A stretch of DNA of 54,305 nucleotides from an uncultured Blautia sp. (GCA_900539145.1 UQAX01000014.1:1-54305); one strand, 5' to 3'; positions 1 through 8,177 are shown, numbered from the stretch's first letter. Program-made: numbers and translations. Notes: generated from the sequence alone by a model not told the origin.

Positions 1-61
1 GTTTTTCGGATCAGCGAAAAACTACACAATGGTAAACAGGGCTTTGCCCTAACAAACAAAA

Positions 62-100
62 AAGAATCCATGTTGCGTGCGCAACATGGATTCTTTTTTA
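62..100. terminator. Long-stem terminator after the Crp/Fnr gene
   Basis: A 16-bp perfect inverted repeat (62-77 with 80-95) is followed by a T run on the plus strand and by a T run on the minus strand, so it can stop transcription in both directions. It lies downstream of the leftward regulator gene that ends at 220. The centre of the stem contains GTTGC-N4-GCAAC, the same pattern as the palindrome at 926-939 in the regulator's own promoter region. Two small hairpins lie to its left (1-22 and about 39-51). I see no gene in 1-219. Confidence 0.8.
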
Positions 101-219
101 ATTGGATTGTGCCAATGAGCTAATTGGGACCTTATGGAATTTTAAAAATATGAGTAACCCCCCAATATTTTCTCAAACAGGTTTTTCCTATTTACAACAT
201 AAAGATCTGTGCTTTTTTA

Positions 220-879
220 TTATAGCAGCTGAAATGTGTTTTTATCATAAATAATTAGACCATCTCGCTGCATATAGGACAATTCTCTGGTCACTGCACT
301 ACGATCAGCACACAGGTATTCAGCCAATTCGAGCCGTCCCAAAGGAATTGTAAATTGTTTGCTGCTCTGTTCCATAGCCTGTTGTCGTAAGTATGCTAAT
401 ATTTTTTCTCGAAGTGTCTTTTTGGAAATCACTTCAATTTTGTGCATCAACTGGACATTTTTATCTCCAATCAACTGGACCATGTTCTCAATCAGCCGAT
501 GATGGAAGGTGCAGCTCATCTTACAGGAATGGATGACTTTGTGAAAGGGCAAAAACAAAACTTCACAAGGTGCAGCAGTCAAAAAGCTGACCTGTGCATC
601 TAAATGACTTCCGCAGGAAAATGATTCCCCAAATAGTTCATTCTCTTTCATTACAACAAGAAGTGTTTGATAGCCTTCGGAGTCATCCTTGACCATATGC
701 ACAGTTCCAGACAATATAATACCAACATTTCTGACTTCATTGCCTTCCAAAAAAATAACTTCATCTTTCTGATATTTTTTCTGAAAACTTCCCAGGCAGG
801 TCAACATTGCCGGAAGATCTTCCTCACGAATGCCTTTGAAAATAGGAAGTAAGGTTAGTTGTTCAATATCAAGCCTCAT
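220..879 (-). CDS. Crp/Fnr-family transcriptional regulator
   Basis: A 219-residue protein with the usual two-domain plan: an N-terminal cyclic-nucleotide-binding-like beta barrel (about 10-130, with KDEVIFLEGNE and LFGESF) and a C-terminal winged helix-turn-helix (about 170-219; RLELAEYLCADRSAVTREL). Several cysteines (C-x3-C in HSCKMSC) lie at the end of the barrel, but no N-terminal Fnr-type cysteine cluster is visible, so the effector (redox, haem, gas or small molecule) cannot be named. The start has a good AGGAGGG site. It is transcribed away from a five-gene operon, and its promoter overlaps a palindrome (926-939) that is probably its own operator. Family assignment is sure; the role as regulator of the neighbouring operon is inferred from position. 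Confidence 0.9.
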   Translation of the reverse strand: MRLDIEQLTLLPIFKGIREEDLPAMLTCLGSFQKKYQKDEVIFLEGNEVRNVGIILSGTVHMVKDDSEGYQTLLVVMKENELFGESFSCGSHLDAQVSFLTAAPCEVLFLPFHKVIHSCKMSCTFHHRLIENMVQLIGDKNVQLMHKIEVISKKTLREKILAYLRQQAMEQSSKQFTIPLGRLELAEYLCADRSAVTRELSYMQRDGLIIYDKNTFQLL

Positions 880-903
880 GCTGTCCCTCCTTTCCTAATT
901 TAA

Positions 904-974
904 AGTATAGCATTTTGAATTATATGTTGCAAGCGCAACGCAAGACCCGTTTGTAATGTTATATTCTATAAAAA
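904..974. promoter_or_regulatory. Divergent promoters with shared GTTGC-N4-GCAAC palindrome
   Basis: The palindrome GTTGCAAGCGCAAC lies at 926-939. On the minus strand a promoter TTGCAA (927-932) with 17-bp spacing to TATACT (904-909) would drive the Crp/Fnr gene, and the palindrome covers its -35. On the plus strand a -10 like TATTCT (962-967) would put the start near 974 and the centre of the palindrome at about -41.5, the geometry of class II activation by Crp/Fnr proteins. The plus strand has no good -35, as expected for an activator-dependent promoter. The elements are read directly; their function is inference. Confidence 0.6.
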
Positions 975-1011
975 GATATTAAAATCTTTTCATGAAAGGA
1001 TGATTGTCAAC

Positions 1012-1515
1012 GTGATAAACGATGAAACTCATCTCTTGTATAACGCAATGTGCTATGAGGAAGGGCATAGCAGGCGTACACAGCACATCCTTAAGGTTTA
1101 CGCATTGGCTAAATTATTGGGAGAGCAAGAGAAGCTTCCCGTCGAAGAACAGCAGATACTACAAGCAGCCGCGATTTTACATGATATTGCAATCAAGTAT
1201 TGTAAAGAACATTATAACGGGGATGCCAGTCAAGATAATCAGAAGCAGGCAGTTCCGCTTCTTGTCACTCGTTTTTTAAAAGAAGCAAATTACCTTCCCT
1301 CGTATATTCCAAGAATTATCGACTTAGTTATCTGCCATCATGATTACGATGATATCAAAAACAAACTTTTACAGCTTCTGATAGAAGCAGATCTCATTGT
1401 AAACTGTTACGAAACTCGCCCAGATCGAAAAAAAGCAGAATATATCAAAGGGCTTTTCCAAACTGATGGAGGGAAAGAGTTGTTGGCACTTTGTTTAAAA
1501 GAGGAAGTGAAATAG
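1012..1515 (+). CDS. HD-domain metal-dependent phosphohydrolase-like protein 1
   Basis: A protein of about 167 residues with a full HD motif set: an early His (TQHILKV), the HD pair (ILHDIA), a CHHD stretch and a late Asp (IEADLIVN), consistent with a metal-bound phosphohydrolase of the HD superfamily acting on a nucleotide or phosphoester. The substrate is unknown. The start is chosen as GTG at 1012, because the GAAAGGA site (994-1000) runs into the upstream ATG at 1000 and is well spaced only for the GTG. It is the first gene of an operon with a second HD protein, a pyridoxamine-kinase-like protein, a TIGR04076-like protein and an aminotransferase, and probably arises by duplication with its neighbour. 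Confidence 0.8.
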   Translation: MINDETHLLYNAMCYEEGHSRRTQHILKVYALAKLLGEQEKLPVEEQQILQAAAILHDIAIKYCKEHYNGDASQDNQKQAVPLLVTRFLKEANYLPSYIPRIIDLVICHHDYDDIKNKLLQLLIEADLIVNCYETRPDRKKAEYIKGLFQTDGGKELLALCLKEEVK

Positions 1516-1524
1516 GAGGACTTT

Positions 1525-2028
1525 ATGAATCTGGAAAAAATAGTCGATCTTTTAACGCAAGAAATGATTGCTTTCAATCAAAACGATCCCCAGCGTATTC
1601 ACCATTTGATAAAGGTGCATCGCTTTGCACAGATGATTGGCCATATGGAACAGCTGGATGAACACACCCAGTTTTTAGCCGAATGTGCAGCACTGGTACA
1701 CGATATCGGAATCCGTCCGTCAGAAGAAAAATACGGAAGGTGTAATGGAAAATTGCAAGAGCAGGAAGGTCCTGCATATGCTCGAAAAATGTTAAAAAAG
1801 CTTAAGTTTGAAGAAGCAGATATTGAACGCATCTGCTATTTGGTTGGCCATCATCACACTTACACAGATATAGACGGGATTGACTATCAGATTCTTGTGG
1901 AAGCGGATTTTTTAGTGAATTTTTATGAAGATAATCTGGGAAAGAACACAGTAGAAACCACATTACAGAAGATTTTTCAAACAGAGTCAGGAAAAATGCT
2001 GTGCAGACTTTGTTATTTGAGTTACTGA
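1525..2028 (+). CDS. HD-domain metal-dependent phosphohydrolase-like protein 2
   Basis: A 167-residue protein similar in length and layout to the gene just upstream: RIHHLIKVHRFA, the HD pair in LVHDIGI, GHHHTY, and VEADFLVNF give all the expected metal ligands. Both end with a similar tail (FQTxxGK), supporting tandem duplication. A strong AGGAGG site lies 9 nt upstream of the gene, and the gap to the previous stop is under 10 nt, so the two are co-transcribed. Having two intact paralogues side by side suggests different substrates or a heteromer; neither can be decided from sequence. Confidence 0.82.
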   Translation: MNLEKIVDLLTQEMIAFNQNDPQRIHHLIKVHRFAQMIGHMEQLDEHTQFLAECAALVHDIGIRPSEEKYGRCNGKLQEQEGPAYARKMLKKLKFEEADIERICYLVGHHHTYTDIDGIDYQILVEADFLVNFYEDNLGKNTVETTLQKIFQTESGKMLCRLCYLSY

Positions 2029-2040
2029 GGGAGTATGGCT

Positions 2041-2880
2041 ATGGAAGATAAAAAGCAAACTCGAATTTTACTGGTCAATGATATGGCGGGGTATGGAAAG
2101 GTCGCCTTATCTGTCATGATTCCTGTTTTATCTCACTTGAAATTTGAAACTTTCAATTTGCCGACTGCACTCGTTTCCAACACTCTGGATTATGGGCAGT
2201 TTGATATTTTGGACACAACAGAATATATGGAAAATACGCTTCTGGTATGGAAGAAACTCATGTTTTCTTTCGACGCAATCTGTACTGGATTTATTGTGTC
2301 AGAAAAACAATCATGTCTCATATATGAATATTGCAAAGAACAACAAAAATCAGGTACTTCGATTTTTGTTGACCCTATTATGGGGGATGACGGAAAACGA
2401 TACAATGGTGTGACAGATCAAGCAGTCACTTATATGAAACGGTTGTGTTCTATTGCAGATGTGATTATCCCCAATATTACGGAGGCGTGTTTTTTATCCG
2501 GATACACAGTTAAAAACACCTATTCTGAGGCGGAAATTGAAGTAATCGCAAATCGACTACATATGCTTGGTGCTAAATCGGTTGTGATTACAAGCGCAAA
2601 CATTAACGGAAGAATGTTTACTGTTGTAAAAAACTCTCCGAAAAATTCGTGTGTCTTGCTCCCTTATGATGAAATACCGGTGCGTTTTCCGGGCACAGGG
2701 GATATTTTTATGGCAATTGTAGTAGGGCATTATTTAAAATCAGGACTGCTTTTAGAGAGCGTAGAAATCGCAATGAGACAACTCGAAAAAATTATTTATG
2801 CCAATGTGCATGATATTGATAAATACAAGGGAATTCCCATTGAACAATTTTTGGAGGAAATCAATGATGAAAAAGCCTAA
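2041..2880 (+). CDS. Pyridoxamine/pyridoxal kinase-like protein (ribokinase fold)
   Basis: A protein of about 279 residues of the PdxY/PdxK branch of the ribokinase fold. It carries LLVNDMAGYGKVAL near the N-terminus, FVDPIMGDDGK and PNITEACFLSG in the middle, and the FPGTGDIF motif with the catalytic Asp near residue 225. Such enzymes phosphorylate the 5'-hydroxyl of B6 vitamers to make pyridoxal phosphate. That fits the PLP-dependent aminotransferase two genes downstream. GAGGGAG at 2027-2033 is correctly spaced for ATG 2041, less so for ATG 2035. The 3' end overlaps the next gene. A related hydroxymethylpyrimidine kinase role is possible. Confidence 0.8.
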   Translation: MEDKKQTRILLVNDMAGYGKVALSVMIPVLSHLKFETFNLPTALVSNTLDYGQFDILDTTEYMENTLLVWKKLMFSFDAICTGFIVSEKQSCLIYEYCKEQQKSGTSIFVDPIMGDDGKRYNGVTDQAVTYMKRLCSIADVIIPNITEACFLSGYTVKNTYSEAEIEVIANRLHMLGAKSVVITSANINGRMFTVVKNSPKNSCVLLPYDEIPVRFPGTGDIFMAIVVGHYLKSGLLLESVEIAMRQLEKIIYANVHDIDKYKGIPIEQFLEEINDEKA

Positions 2881-3136
2881 AATTAAAATCAGTTTAATTG
2901 ATCAAAAAGGTCATATGGGGTGTCATCGTGGTCATCAAATTGGAGACACCTTTGACTTTGATACCGAAAGAGGCAATCTCTGTCCAATGGCCATGCATGT
3001 GGCTTTCCCTTACATTGACATTCTGCGGTACGGCGGAAAACTTCCCAACCAACCGGATGGCTCCATTGTATTCTGTTGTCCAGATGTGGATGTGATCAAT
3101 GTGTTTAAAATTGAAGTGGTGGAGGAAAAAGACTGA
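2864..3136 (+). CDS. TIGR04076-like small protein
   Basis: A 90-residue protein that resembles the TIGR04076 family of short proteins of unknown function: a GCHxGHxxGD stretch, a CPMAMHVAFPYIDILRYGG block and a C-terminal IVFCCPD stretch. The conserved Cys and His residues could bind a metal, but this is a guess. Start is ATG 2864 (or the adjacent ATG 2867), with GGAGG at 2853-2857; the frame overlaps the end of the kinase gene by 17 nt, so translation is probably coupled. The stop is followed after one base by the aminotransferase start. The longer open frame beginning at 2798 is not the gene. Confidence 0.75.
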   Translation: MMKKPKIKISLIDQKGHMGCHRGHQIGDTFDFDTERGNLCPMAMHVAFPYIDILRYGGKLPNQPDGSIVFCCPDVDVINVFKIEVVEEKD

Positions 3137-3137
3137 A

Positions 3138-4313
3138 ATGAATCCTTATATTGAACAAGCAAATCAGCAGTTTGTTCCTGTATATAACCGTTATCCTATT
3201 GTCTTGGATCATGGAGAAGGTATGTACCTTTATGATACAGAGGGAAAACGGTATCTGGATTTCGGGTCTGGAATCGGTGTGTGTGCCCTGGGATATCACG
3301 ATCCGAATTACACACGCGCACTGCAAGAACAGATGGAAAAGCTGCTGCACACATCTAATCTTTTTTATAATGTTCCGGCAATTGAAGCTGCAAAGCTGTT
3401 TAATCAGGCATCAGGTATGGAGCAGGTGTTTTTCACTAACTCTGGAACGGAAGCCATTGAAGGTGCAATTAAAATTGCTAAGAAATATCATTTTTTGAAG
3501 CATAATAATCATAATGGAGAGATTATTGCCATGAAGAAATCCTTTCATGGTAGATCTATGGGAGCATTATCGGTAACGGGAAAAGCAGCCTACCAGAAAC
3601 CTTTTGCTCCTATGCTTGCCCATGTTAAATTTGCTGACTTCAATGATCTGGAAAACGTCAAACGTTTGATTACTGACAATACCTGTGCAATTTTCATGGA
3701 AACAGTACAAGGAGAGGGCGGAATTTATCCTGCCACTGATTACTTCATCAAAGGAGTTCGAAAGCTCTGTGATGAGAACGAAATTTTGATGGTTTCGGAT
3801 GAAATTCAATGTGGCATGGGTAGAAGCGGGAATATGTTTGCGTATCAATTGTATGATATTGTTCCCGATATTGTTGTTTCGGCAAAGGCTTTGGGATGTG
3901 GAGTTCCGGTAGGTGCAATTGGAACCAGAGGGGCAGCGACCGGTGTATTGCGTGCAGGAGATCATGGTACAACTTACGGTTCCAATCCTCTGGCAGCAGC
4001 AGCCGTTACTGCTGTATTCCAGTTTTACCAACAGTATGACATATTAGCGAACGTCAGGGCGATGACGCTCTATCTGGATAAGGCGTTATCTGAATTGGCT
4101 GCCCAAAAAGTTGTAATCAAAGAGGTGCGTGGATTGGGCCTTATGAAAGGCATTGAACTGTCTATGCCTGCTGCACACTTCATAAATGCTTTGCAAGAAG
4201 CGGGGATTATCGTAATTCCCTCGGGTTCACATGTAATTCGTCTGTTGCCTCCGTTGATTTTGCAGAAAGAGCATATTGATGTGTTGGTAAATGCACTTAA
4301 GACCATATTATAA
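3138..4313 (+). CDS. Class III PLP-dependent aminotransferase (acetylornithine/ornithine/GABA type)
   Basis: A 391-residue enzyme of aminotransferase class III (ArgD-like). Visible motifs are NSGTEAIEGAIK (PLP phosphate binding), FHGRSMGALS, the EVxQGEGG-like ETVQGEGGIYPA, SDEIQCGMGR with the PLP-nitrogen Asp, and the Schiff-base Lys in SAKALGCGVPVGA, so it should be active. The amine donor cannot be told from sequence; with no arginine genes nearby, ArgD function is not assured. GGAGG at 3121-3125 supports ATG 3138, one base after the preceding stop. It is the last gene of the HD/kinase operon, and the kinase upstream would supply its cofactor. Confidence 0.88.
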   Translation: MNPYIEQANQQFVPVYNRYPIVLDHGEGMYLYDTEGKRYLDFGSGIGVCALGYHDPNYTRALQEQMEKLLHTSNLFYNVPAIEAAKLFNQASGMEQVFFTNSGTEAIEGAIKIAKKYHFLKHNNHNGEIIAMKKSFHGRSMGALSVTGKAAYQKPFAPMLAHVKFADFNDLENVKRLITDNTCAIFMETVQGEGGIYPATDYFIKGVRKLCDENEILMVSDEIQCGMGRSGNMFAYQLYDIVPDIVVSAKALGCGVPVGAIGTRGAATGVLRAGDHGTTYGSNPLAAAAVTAVFQFYQQYDILANVRAMTLYLDKALSELAAQKVVIKEVRGLGLMKGIELSMPAAHFINALQEAGIIVIPSGSHVIRLLPPLILQKEHIDVLVNALKTIL

Positions 4314-4358
4314 TTTAGTGCAATATATTTGTTTTATACATCATAGTTTTTATAAAAA

Positions 4359-4389
4359 CAAGGGTGTTTTAGTGGAGAAAACACCCTTG
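4359..4389. terminator. Hairpin after the aminotransferase operon
   Basis: An 11-bp perfect stem CAAGGGTGTTT / AAACACCCTTG encloses a 9-nt loop, 45 nt after the aminotransferase stop. There is little T run on the plus side, but on the minus side the stem is followed by TTTTTATA, so it may act mainly as a backup terminator for the leftward kdpE-like gene. The rest of 4314-4479 holds no gene. Confidence 0.6.
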
Positions 4390-4432
4390 ACAAATCTCTT
4401 TCCAGTTCAAAGTTCTTTATCTTTGTACTACC

Positions 4433-4463
4433 AAAAAAAGCCCGGTCATTACCGAGCTTTTCC
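4433..4463 (-). terminator. Terminator after kdpE-like gene
   Basis: On the minus strand the stem AAAGCTCGGT / ACCGGGCTTT (one mismatch) with loop AATG is followed by seven T, a standard intrinsic terminator 17 nt beyond the response-regulator stop. Confidence 0.8.
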
Positions 4464-4479
4464 CACATACTTTATTCTC

Positions 4480-5175
4480 CTACACCCTCAGCATCCGATA
4501 CCCCACACCCACATGTGTCTGAATATATTTCGGTTCTGATGGATTTTCTTCTATCTTTTTCCGAAGCGTCGCCATAAACACCCGAAGGGACGCCACATCA
4601 TTATCCCATGCGCTTCCCCATATTTCCTTTGTAATATAAGTATGTGTCAGTACCTTTCCCACGTTCTTGGAAAGCAGACACAAAAGCTTATATTCAATAG
4701 GTGTAAGATGAAGCTCTGTATCCTTCATAAAGGCGCAACCTGCTGCATAGTCGATTTTCAAATTCCCATTTTGGAACACGGAGCTTTGCACCGTATCGCC
4801 TTTCATATCATTTAATCTGCGGAAGGTTACACGAAGTCTCGCCAGAAGCTCCTCTACGGAAAACGGCTTTGTGAGATAGTCGTCTGCCCCTGCGTCTAAA
4901 GCTTCTATTTTATCTGTGTCTTCGCTTCTGGCGCTGATAACAATAATCGGTGTCTTAGACCATGTACGGATTTTTCGGATAACCTCAATTCCGTCTATAT
5001 CCGGCAGTCCCAAATCCAATAAAATTACATCAGGATTGTGAGTTGCCACCTCTAAAATAGCAGTTTCTCCTGTGTCCGCTGCCTGAAAACGATATTCGTG
5101 GGTTTCCAATGTAGTTGTAATTAAATTTCTTACTGCCGCATCATCTTCTACTACCATAATTAACGGTTTATTCAT
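4480..5175 (-). CDS. kdpE: KdpE-like response regulator
   Basis: A 231-residue OmpR/PhoB-class regulator. The receiver domain (1-120) has the acidic pocket VVEDD, phospho-acceptor Asp54 in ILLDLGLPD and the switch Lys in YLTKPF; the C-terminal winged helix ends with the usual THVGVGYRM stretch. It is the KdpE subtype by overall sequence and by its kinase partner, whose gene it overlaps by 8 nt. No kdpFABC lies in the window; the neighbour is a KtrB-type channel, so the pair more likely controls Ktr-type potassium uptake here. The site AAGGAGG supports the start. Confidence 0.88.
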   Translation of the reverse strand: MNKPLIMVVEDDAAVRNLITTTLETHEYRFQAADTGETAILEVATHNPDVILLDLGLPDIDGIEVIRKIRTWSKTPIIVISARSEDTDKIEALDAGADDYLTKPFSVEELLARLRVTFRRLNDMKGDTVQSSVFQNGNLKIDYAAGCAFMKDTELHLTPIEYKLLCLLSKNVGKVLTHTYITKEIWGSAWDNDVASLRVFMATLRKKIEENPSEPKYIQTHVGVGYRMLRV

Positions 5176-6715
5176 GTAATTGAACCTCCTTCGCAGGTAA
5201 TGTGAATGTAAAACGTGCGCCGTGGGGCTGACAATCCTCTACAAAGATATTGCCGCCGTGGACGTGTAAAATAGACTTGCACAATGCCAATCCCAGCCCC
5301 AAACTTCTTCGGCTGTCTGCCACATGACTGCTGTCTGTATAAAACATCTCAAAAATATGCTCTTTTGCCTCGTCTGAAATTCCTTTTCCATTGTCCGACA
5401 CACTGACTACGGCATTTTTTCCTTCCTGCTTTGTCTCAATGAGAATTTCCGAGCCGTTTGGTGTATATTTTACCGCATTATCCACCAGATTAACAAGCAC
5501 CTGCACGATAAGCCGTGCATCTGCCTTTACCAAAATCAAATCATCAGAAAGTTTTACACGAAGCTTATGTTTTTTGCATCGCTTTTCCACATGATGAACG
5601 GCTTCCTGCACAATTTCTTCCAAAAGCTCTGCATTGAACTGAAGCTTCATTGTCCCGTCTTCAATTCTTGTAACAGACAACAGATTTTCTACCAGATTTA
5701 TGAGCCATAAAGAGTCTTCGTAAATATCCTCATATAATTGCTGCTGTTTTTCCTTTCCCATATTGTCTGCATTGGAAATCAAAATTCCTGCATTTCCGGA
5801 AATAGAGGTAAGGGGAGTCCGCAAATCATGTGAAATAGAGCGAAGCAAATTTGCCCTTAGCTGTTCATTTTTCGCCATTAAAGCAGCGGCGGCTCTTTCT
5901 CTTGTCACTTTTTCATTCTGCATAGCCAGCGCACATTCGCCCAAAATGGACAATACAATGCTGTTTTCAAAGCTGTCCAAAGGCCATTCTCCCATAACAA
6001 TTCCCAAAACGCCGAACACATTTTGTCCTACATGCACGGACAAATACTGACACTTGGCATTGGGATATGTCTTTGTCCCTGCCCCTGCGTGCTTATTGTT
6101 ATCAAACGCCCACTTGGCAACGCTTTTTTCTGCCTCTGTCATATACTCCGTTTCTGGTTTTCCTTCCTGAAAAGGGAAAAATAATGGCTCATCTAAGGTA
6201 TTTTCTATTGTTTTATAAAAGATAATATCTCTTTTTAATAATTTTTTCAACTGTCCGCAGGTAACTGATATAATACCTTGCACATCCTGTTCATTGGAAA
6301 GCTGCTGGTTGGTGTCAAAAAGTATCTGTGTGCGGTATGCTGTTTTAGCGGACTGCGCCGCCTGCTTCTTAATCCGTTCTGCCAAAGAGCTTGTAATAAA
6401 CGCAGCAGCCAACATAATCGGAAATGTTGTTAAATAACTGGGATCATAAGCCTTAAAGGTAAAGCGTGGCTCTGTAAACCAGAAATTAAATAACAACACA
6501 CTGATGAAGGAGCTTACAAGGCTGAAAATTCTCTGGGAGGTCGATACTGCCGTAATCAACACTCCCAAAATATAAACAGTAATAATATTTGCCTCGTTTA
6601 GCCCTCTCCATCGGAAAAACACTCCGATTGCTGTGGCTGCTGATAAAATACCAAGGGTTTTTAAAACATCTTTCACGGAATTTTGAAGCTTTGACTTTTC
6701 TTTTAATTTTCTCAA
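5168..6715 (-). CDS. kdpD: KdpD-like sensor kinase, short form without the N-terminal Kdp/USP domains
   Basis: A 515-residue histidine kinase. It opens with a membrane block of about four segments (residues 20-115, DUF4118 type), then a GAF-like region (about 130-275), HisKA with SISHDLRTPLT, and HATPase motifs (NLVDNAVKYTP, DNGKGI, LGLGLALCKSI). Full-length KdpD is near 900 residues; the ATP-binding and universal-stress-type sensor half is absent. The start is a TTG codon at 6715: no in-frame ATG is near, and AAAGGGG lies 9 nt upstream. It sits 14 nt after the ktrB-like stop, so channel, kinase and regulator form one operon. Confidence 0.87.
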   Translation of the reverse strand: MRKLKEKSKLQNSVKDVLKTLGILSAATAIGVFFRWRGLNEANIITVYILGVLITAVSTSQRIFSLVSSFISVLLFNFWFTEPRFTFKAYDPSYLTTFPIMLAAAFITSSLAERIKKQAAQSAKTAYRTQILFDTNQQLSNEQDVQGIISVTCGQLKKLLKRDIIFYKTIENTLDEPLFFPFQEGKPETEYMTEAEKSVAKWAFDNNKHAGAGTKTYPNAKCQYLSVHVGQNVFGVLGIVMGEWPLDSFENSIVLSILGECALAMQNEKVTRERAAAALMAKNEQLRANLLRSISHDLRTPLTSISGNAGILISNADNMGKEKQQQLYEDIYEDSLWLINLVENLLSVTRIEDGTMKLQFNAELLEEIVQEAVHHVEKRCKKHKLRVKLSDDLILVKADARLIVQVLVNLVDNAVKYTPNGSEILIETKQEGKNAVVSVSDNGKGISDEAKEHIFEMFYTDSSHVADSRRSLGLGLALCKSILHVHGGNIFVEDCQPHGARFTFTLPAKEVQLHE

Positions 6716-6729
6716 GTCATCACGCCCCT

Positions 6730-8079
6730 TTATCCTACTGTAATTTTTTCTTCAGGAAATCTTCCTACTTCTACATGCTTACCTGAAACGGCTGCAAATA
6801 CCAGCGTCAAACCGCCCACACGTCCCCAGAACATCAAAAGCATTAAAATCAAGTGGGACACAACGCCTACTTCTCTGGTAATCCCCAATGTCAGACCTAC
6901 GGTTCCGATTGCGGAGGCAGTTTCAAAAAGACAGGTTAAAATAGGAATGTTCTCTATGCAGCTTATGATAATCCCCCCTGTGAGGAAAAGTACCACATAC
7001 ATCAGTAAGATGGTGGCTGCATTATTCACCGTACCTTCCGAAATACGGCGATGGAAAATCTGTGCATTCTCTCTTCTTCGAAATACAGACGCAGTGGATG
7101 CAAAAAGCACGGCAACGGTAGTAGTCTTCATACCGCCGGCTGTTGAACCGGGAGAACCTCCGGTGAGCATCAGCATAATCATAATCATAATTCCCGCCTC
7201 TGTAAATAAGGTCAAATCTACGGAGTTAAAGCCCGCTGTTCTCGGTGTTACAGACTGGAATAAAGATGCCAGTATCTTTTCATACAGACTTAAATCACTC
7301 CATTGCGCCTGTGAAAATTCTACAAAGAAAAAGTATGCTGCCGGAAGCAAGATTAAAAAGCTGGTAACTGTGAGAATAACCTTACTTTGCATTCTGTATT
7401 TCTTAATATGAAGCTTATTCGTCTTAATATCTTCCCACGTGAGGAAACCAATACCGCCGGTAACAATCAATGCCATAATGGTGATATTGATAATAGGCTG
7501 GGAAGCATAAGTGGTAATAGAGGAAAACTCTCCCCTCACACCCAGCAAGTCAAAGCCTGCATTGCAAAAGGCAGATACAGAATGAAAAATCGCATACCAT
7601 ACGCCCTTAAAAAATCCAAAATCTTTACAAAAAACAGGCGCCATCAATGCTGCTCCCATAAACTCTATACAAAGAGTTGTCTTTAGGATAAAGCCCGTCA
7701 TTCGCACAATTCCCCCTACGTGATGAGCGGAAATTGCCTCACGCATGGTGTTTCTCTGCATCAGACCGATTTTTCGTCCTGCAAACATGGCAATGGAAAC
7801 AGCCACGGTCACTACGCCCATACCGCCAATCTGTATCAGCAGTATAATAACAAACTGACCAAAGTAGGACCAGTAGGTCGCCGTATCATGCAGCACCAGA
7901 CCTGTCACACAGACTGCTGATGTAGAGGTAAACATTGCATCTAAAAAAGGTGCGCCTCCCGGTCCTTTGGTGGAAATGGGCAGCATTAAAAGAAAACCGC
8001 CTGTTAAAATAACAATTAAAAAACCTAAACTAATAATTTGAAAGGAAGAAAAATTTTTCTTCTTAAATTTGAACTTCAT
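6730..8079 (-). CDS. ktrB: KtrB/TrkH-family potassium channel subunit
   Basis: A 449-residue membrane protein of the Trk/Ktr/HKT family. Four pore repeats with filter-type sequences are visible: STSAVCVTGL, SVSAFCNAGFDL, SVTPRTAGFNS and SAIGTVGLTLG, each with the key Gly. It imports potassium, normally under control of a cytoplasmic RCK subunit (KtrA), which is not encoded in this window. The start is set at ATG 8079 (codon 5 of the longest frame), because GGAGG sits inside the first four codons, 5 nt ahead of it. It is first in the operon with kdpD- and kdpE-like genes. Confidence 0.88.
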   Translation of the reverse strand: MKFKFKKKNFSSFQIISLGFLIVILTGGFLLMLPISTKGPGGAPFLDAMFTSTSAVCVTGLVLHDTATYWSYFGQFVIILLIQIGGMGVVTVAVSIAMFAGRKIGLMQRNTMREAISAHHVGGIVRMTGFILKTTLCIEFMGAALMAPVFCKDFGFFKGVWYAIFHSVSAFCNAGFDLLGVRGEFSSITTYASQPIINITIMALIVTGGIGFLTWEDIKTNKLHIKKYRMQSKVILTVTSFLILLPAAYFFFVEFSQAQWSDLSLYEKILASLFQSVTPRTAGFNSVDLTLFTEAGIMIMIMLMLTGGSPGSTAGGMKTTTVAVLFASTASVFRRRENAQIFHRRISEGTVNNAATILLMYVVLFLTGGIIISCIENIPILTCLFETASAIGTVGLTLGITREVGVVSHLILMLLMFWGRVGGLTLVFAAVSGKHVEVGRFPEEKITVG

Positions 8080-8177
8080 CTCGCCCTCCATGCTTATTAC
8101 AGTATCTTCTACTATATATCCTGTGATATAAAGAATGTATAAATAAATCGCACGAAGTATTAAGACTATATAAAGAT

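Noticed and set aside
2798..2863. An N-terminal extension of the TIGR04076-like protein
   Set aside because: The first 22 codons of the longest frame overlap the kinase gene and lack a ribosome-binding site; GGAGG at 2853 points to ATG 2864.
3567..4031. A 154-codon open frame on the minus strand
   Set aside because: It lies wholly opposite the aminotransferase gene, has no ribosome-binding site and a composition typical of a reverse-frame shadow.
5168..8079. A Kdp potassium ATPase operon
   Set aside because: Only KdpD- and KdpE-like regulators are present; the transporter is of the KtrB type and no kdpFABC gene is seen.
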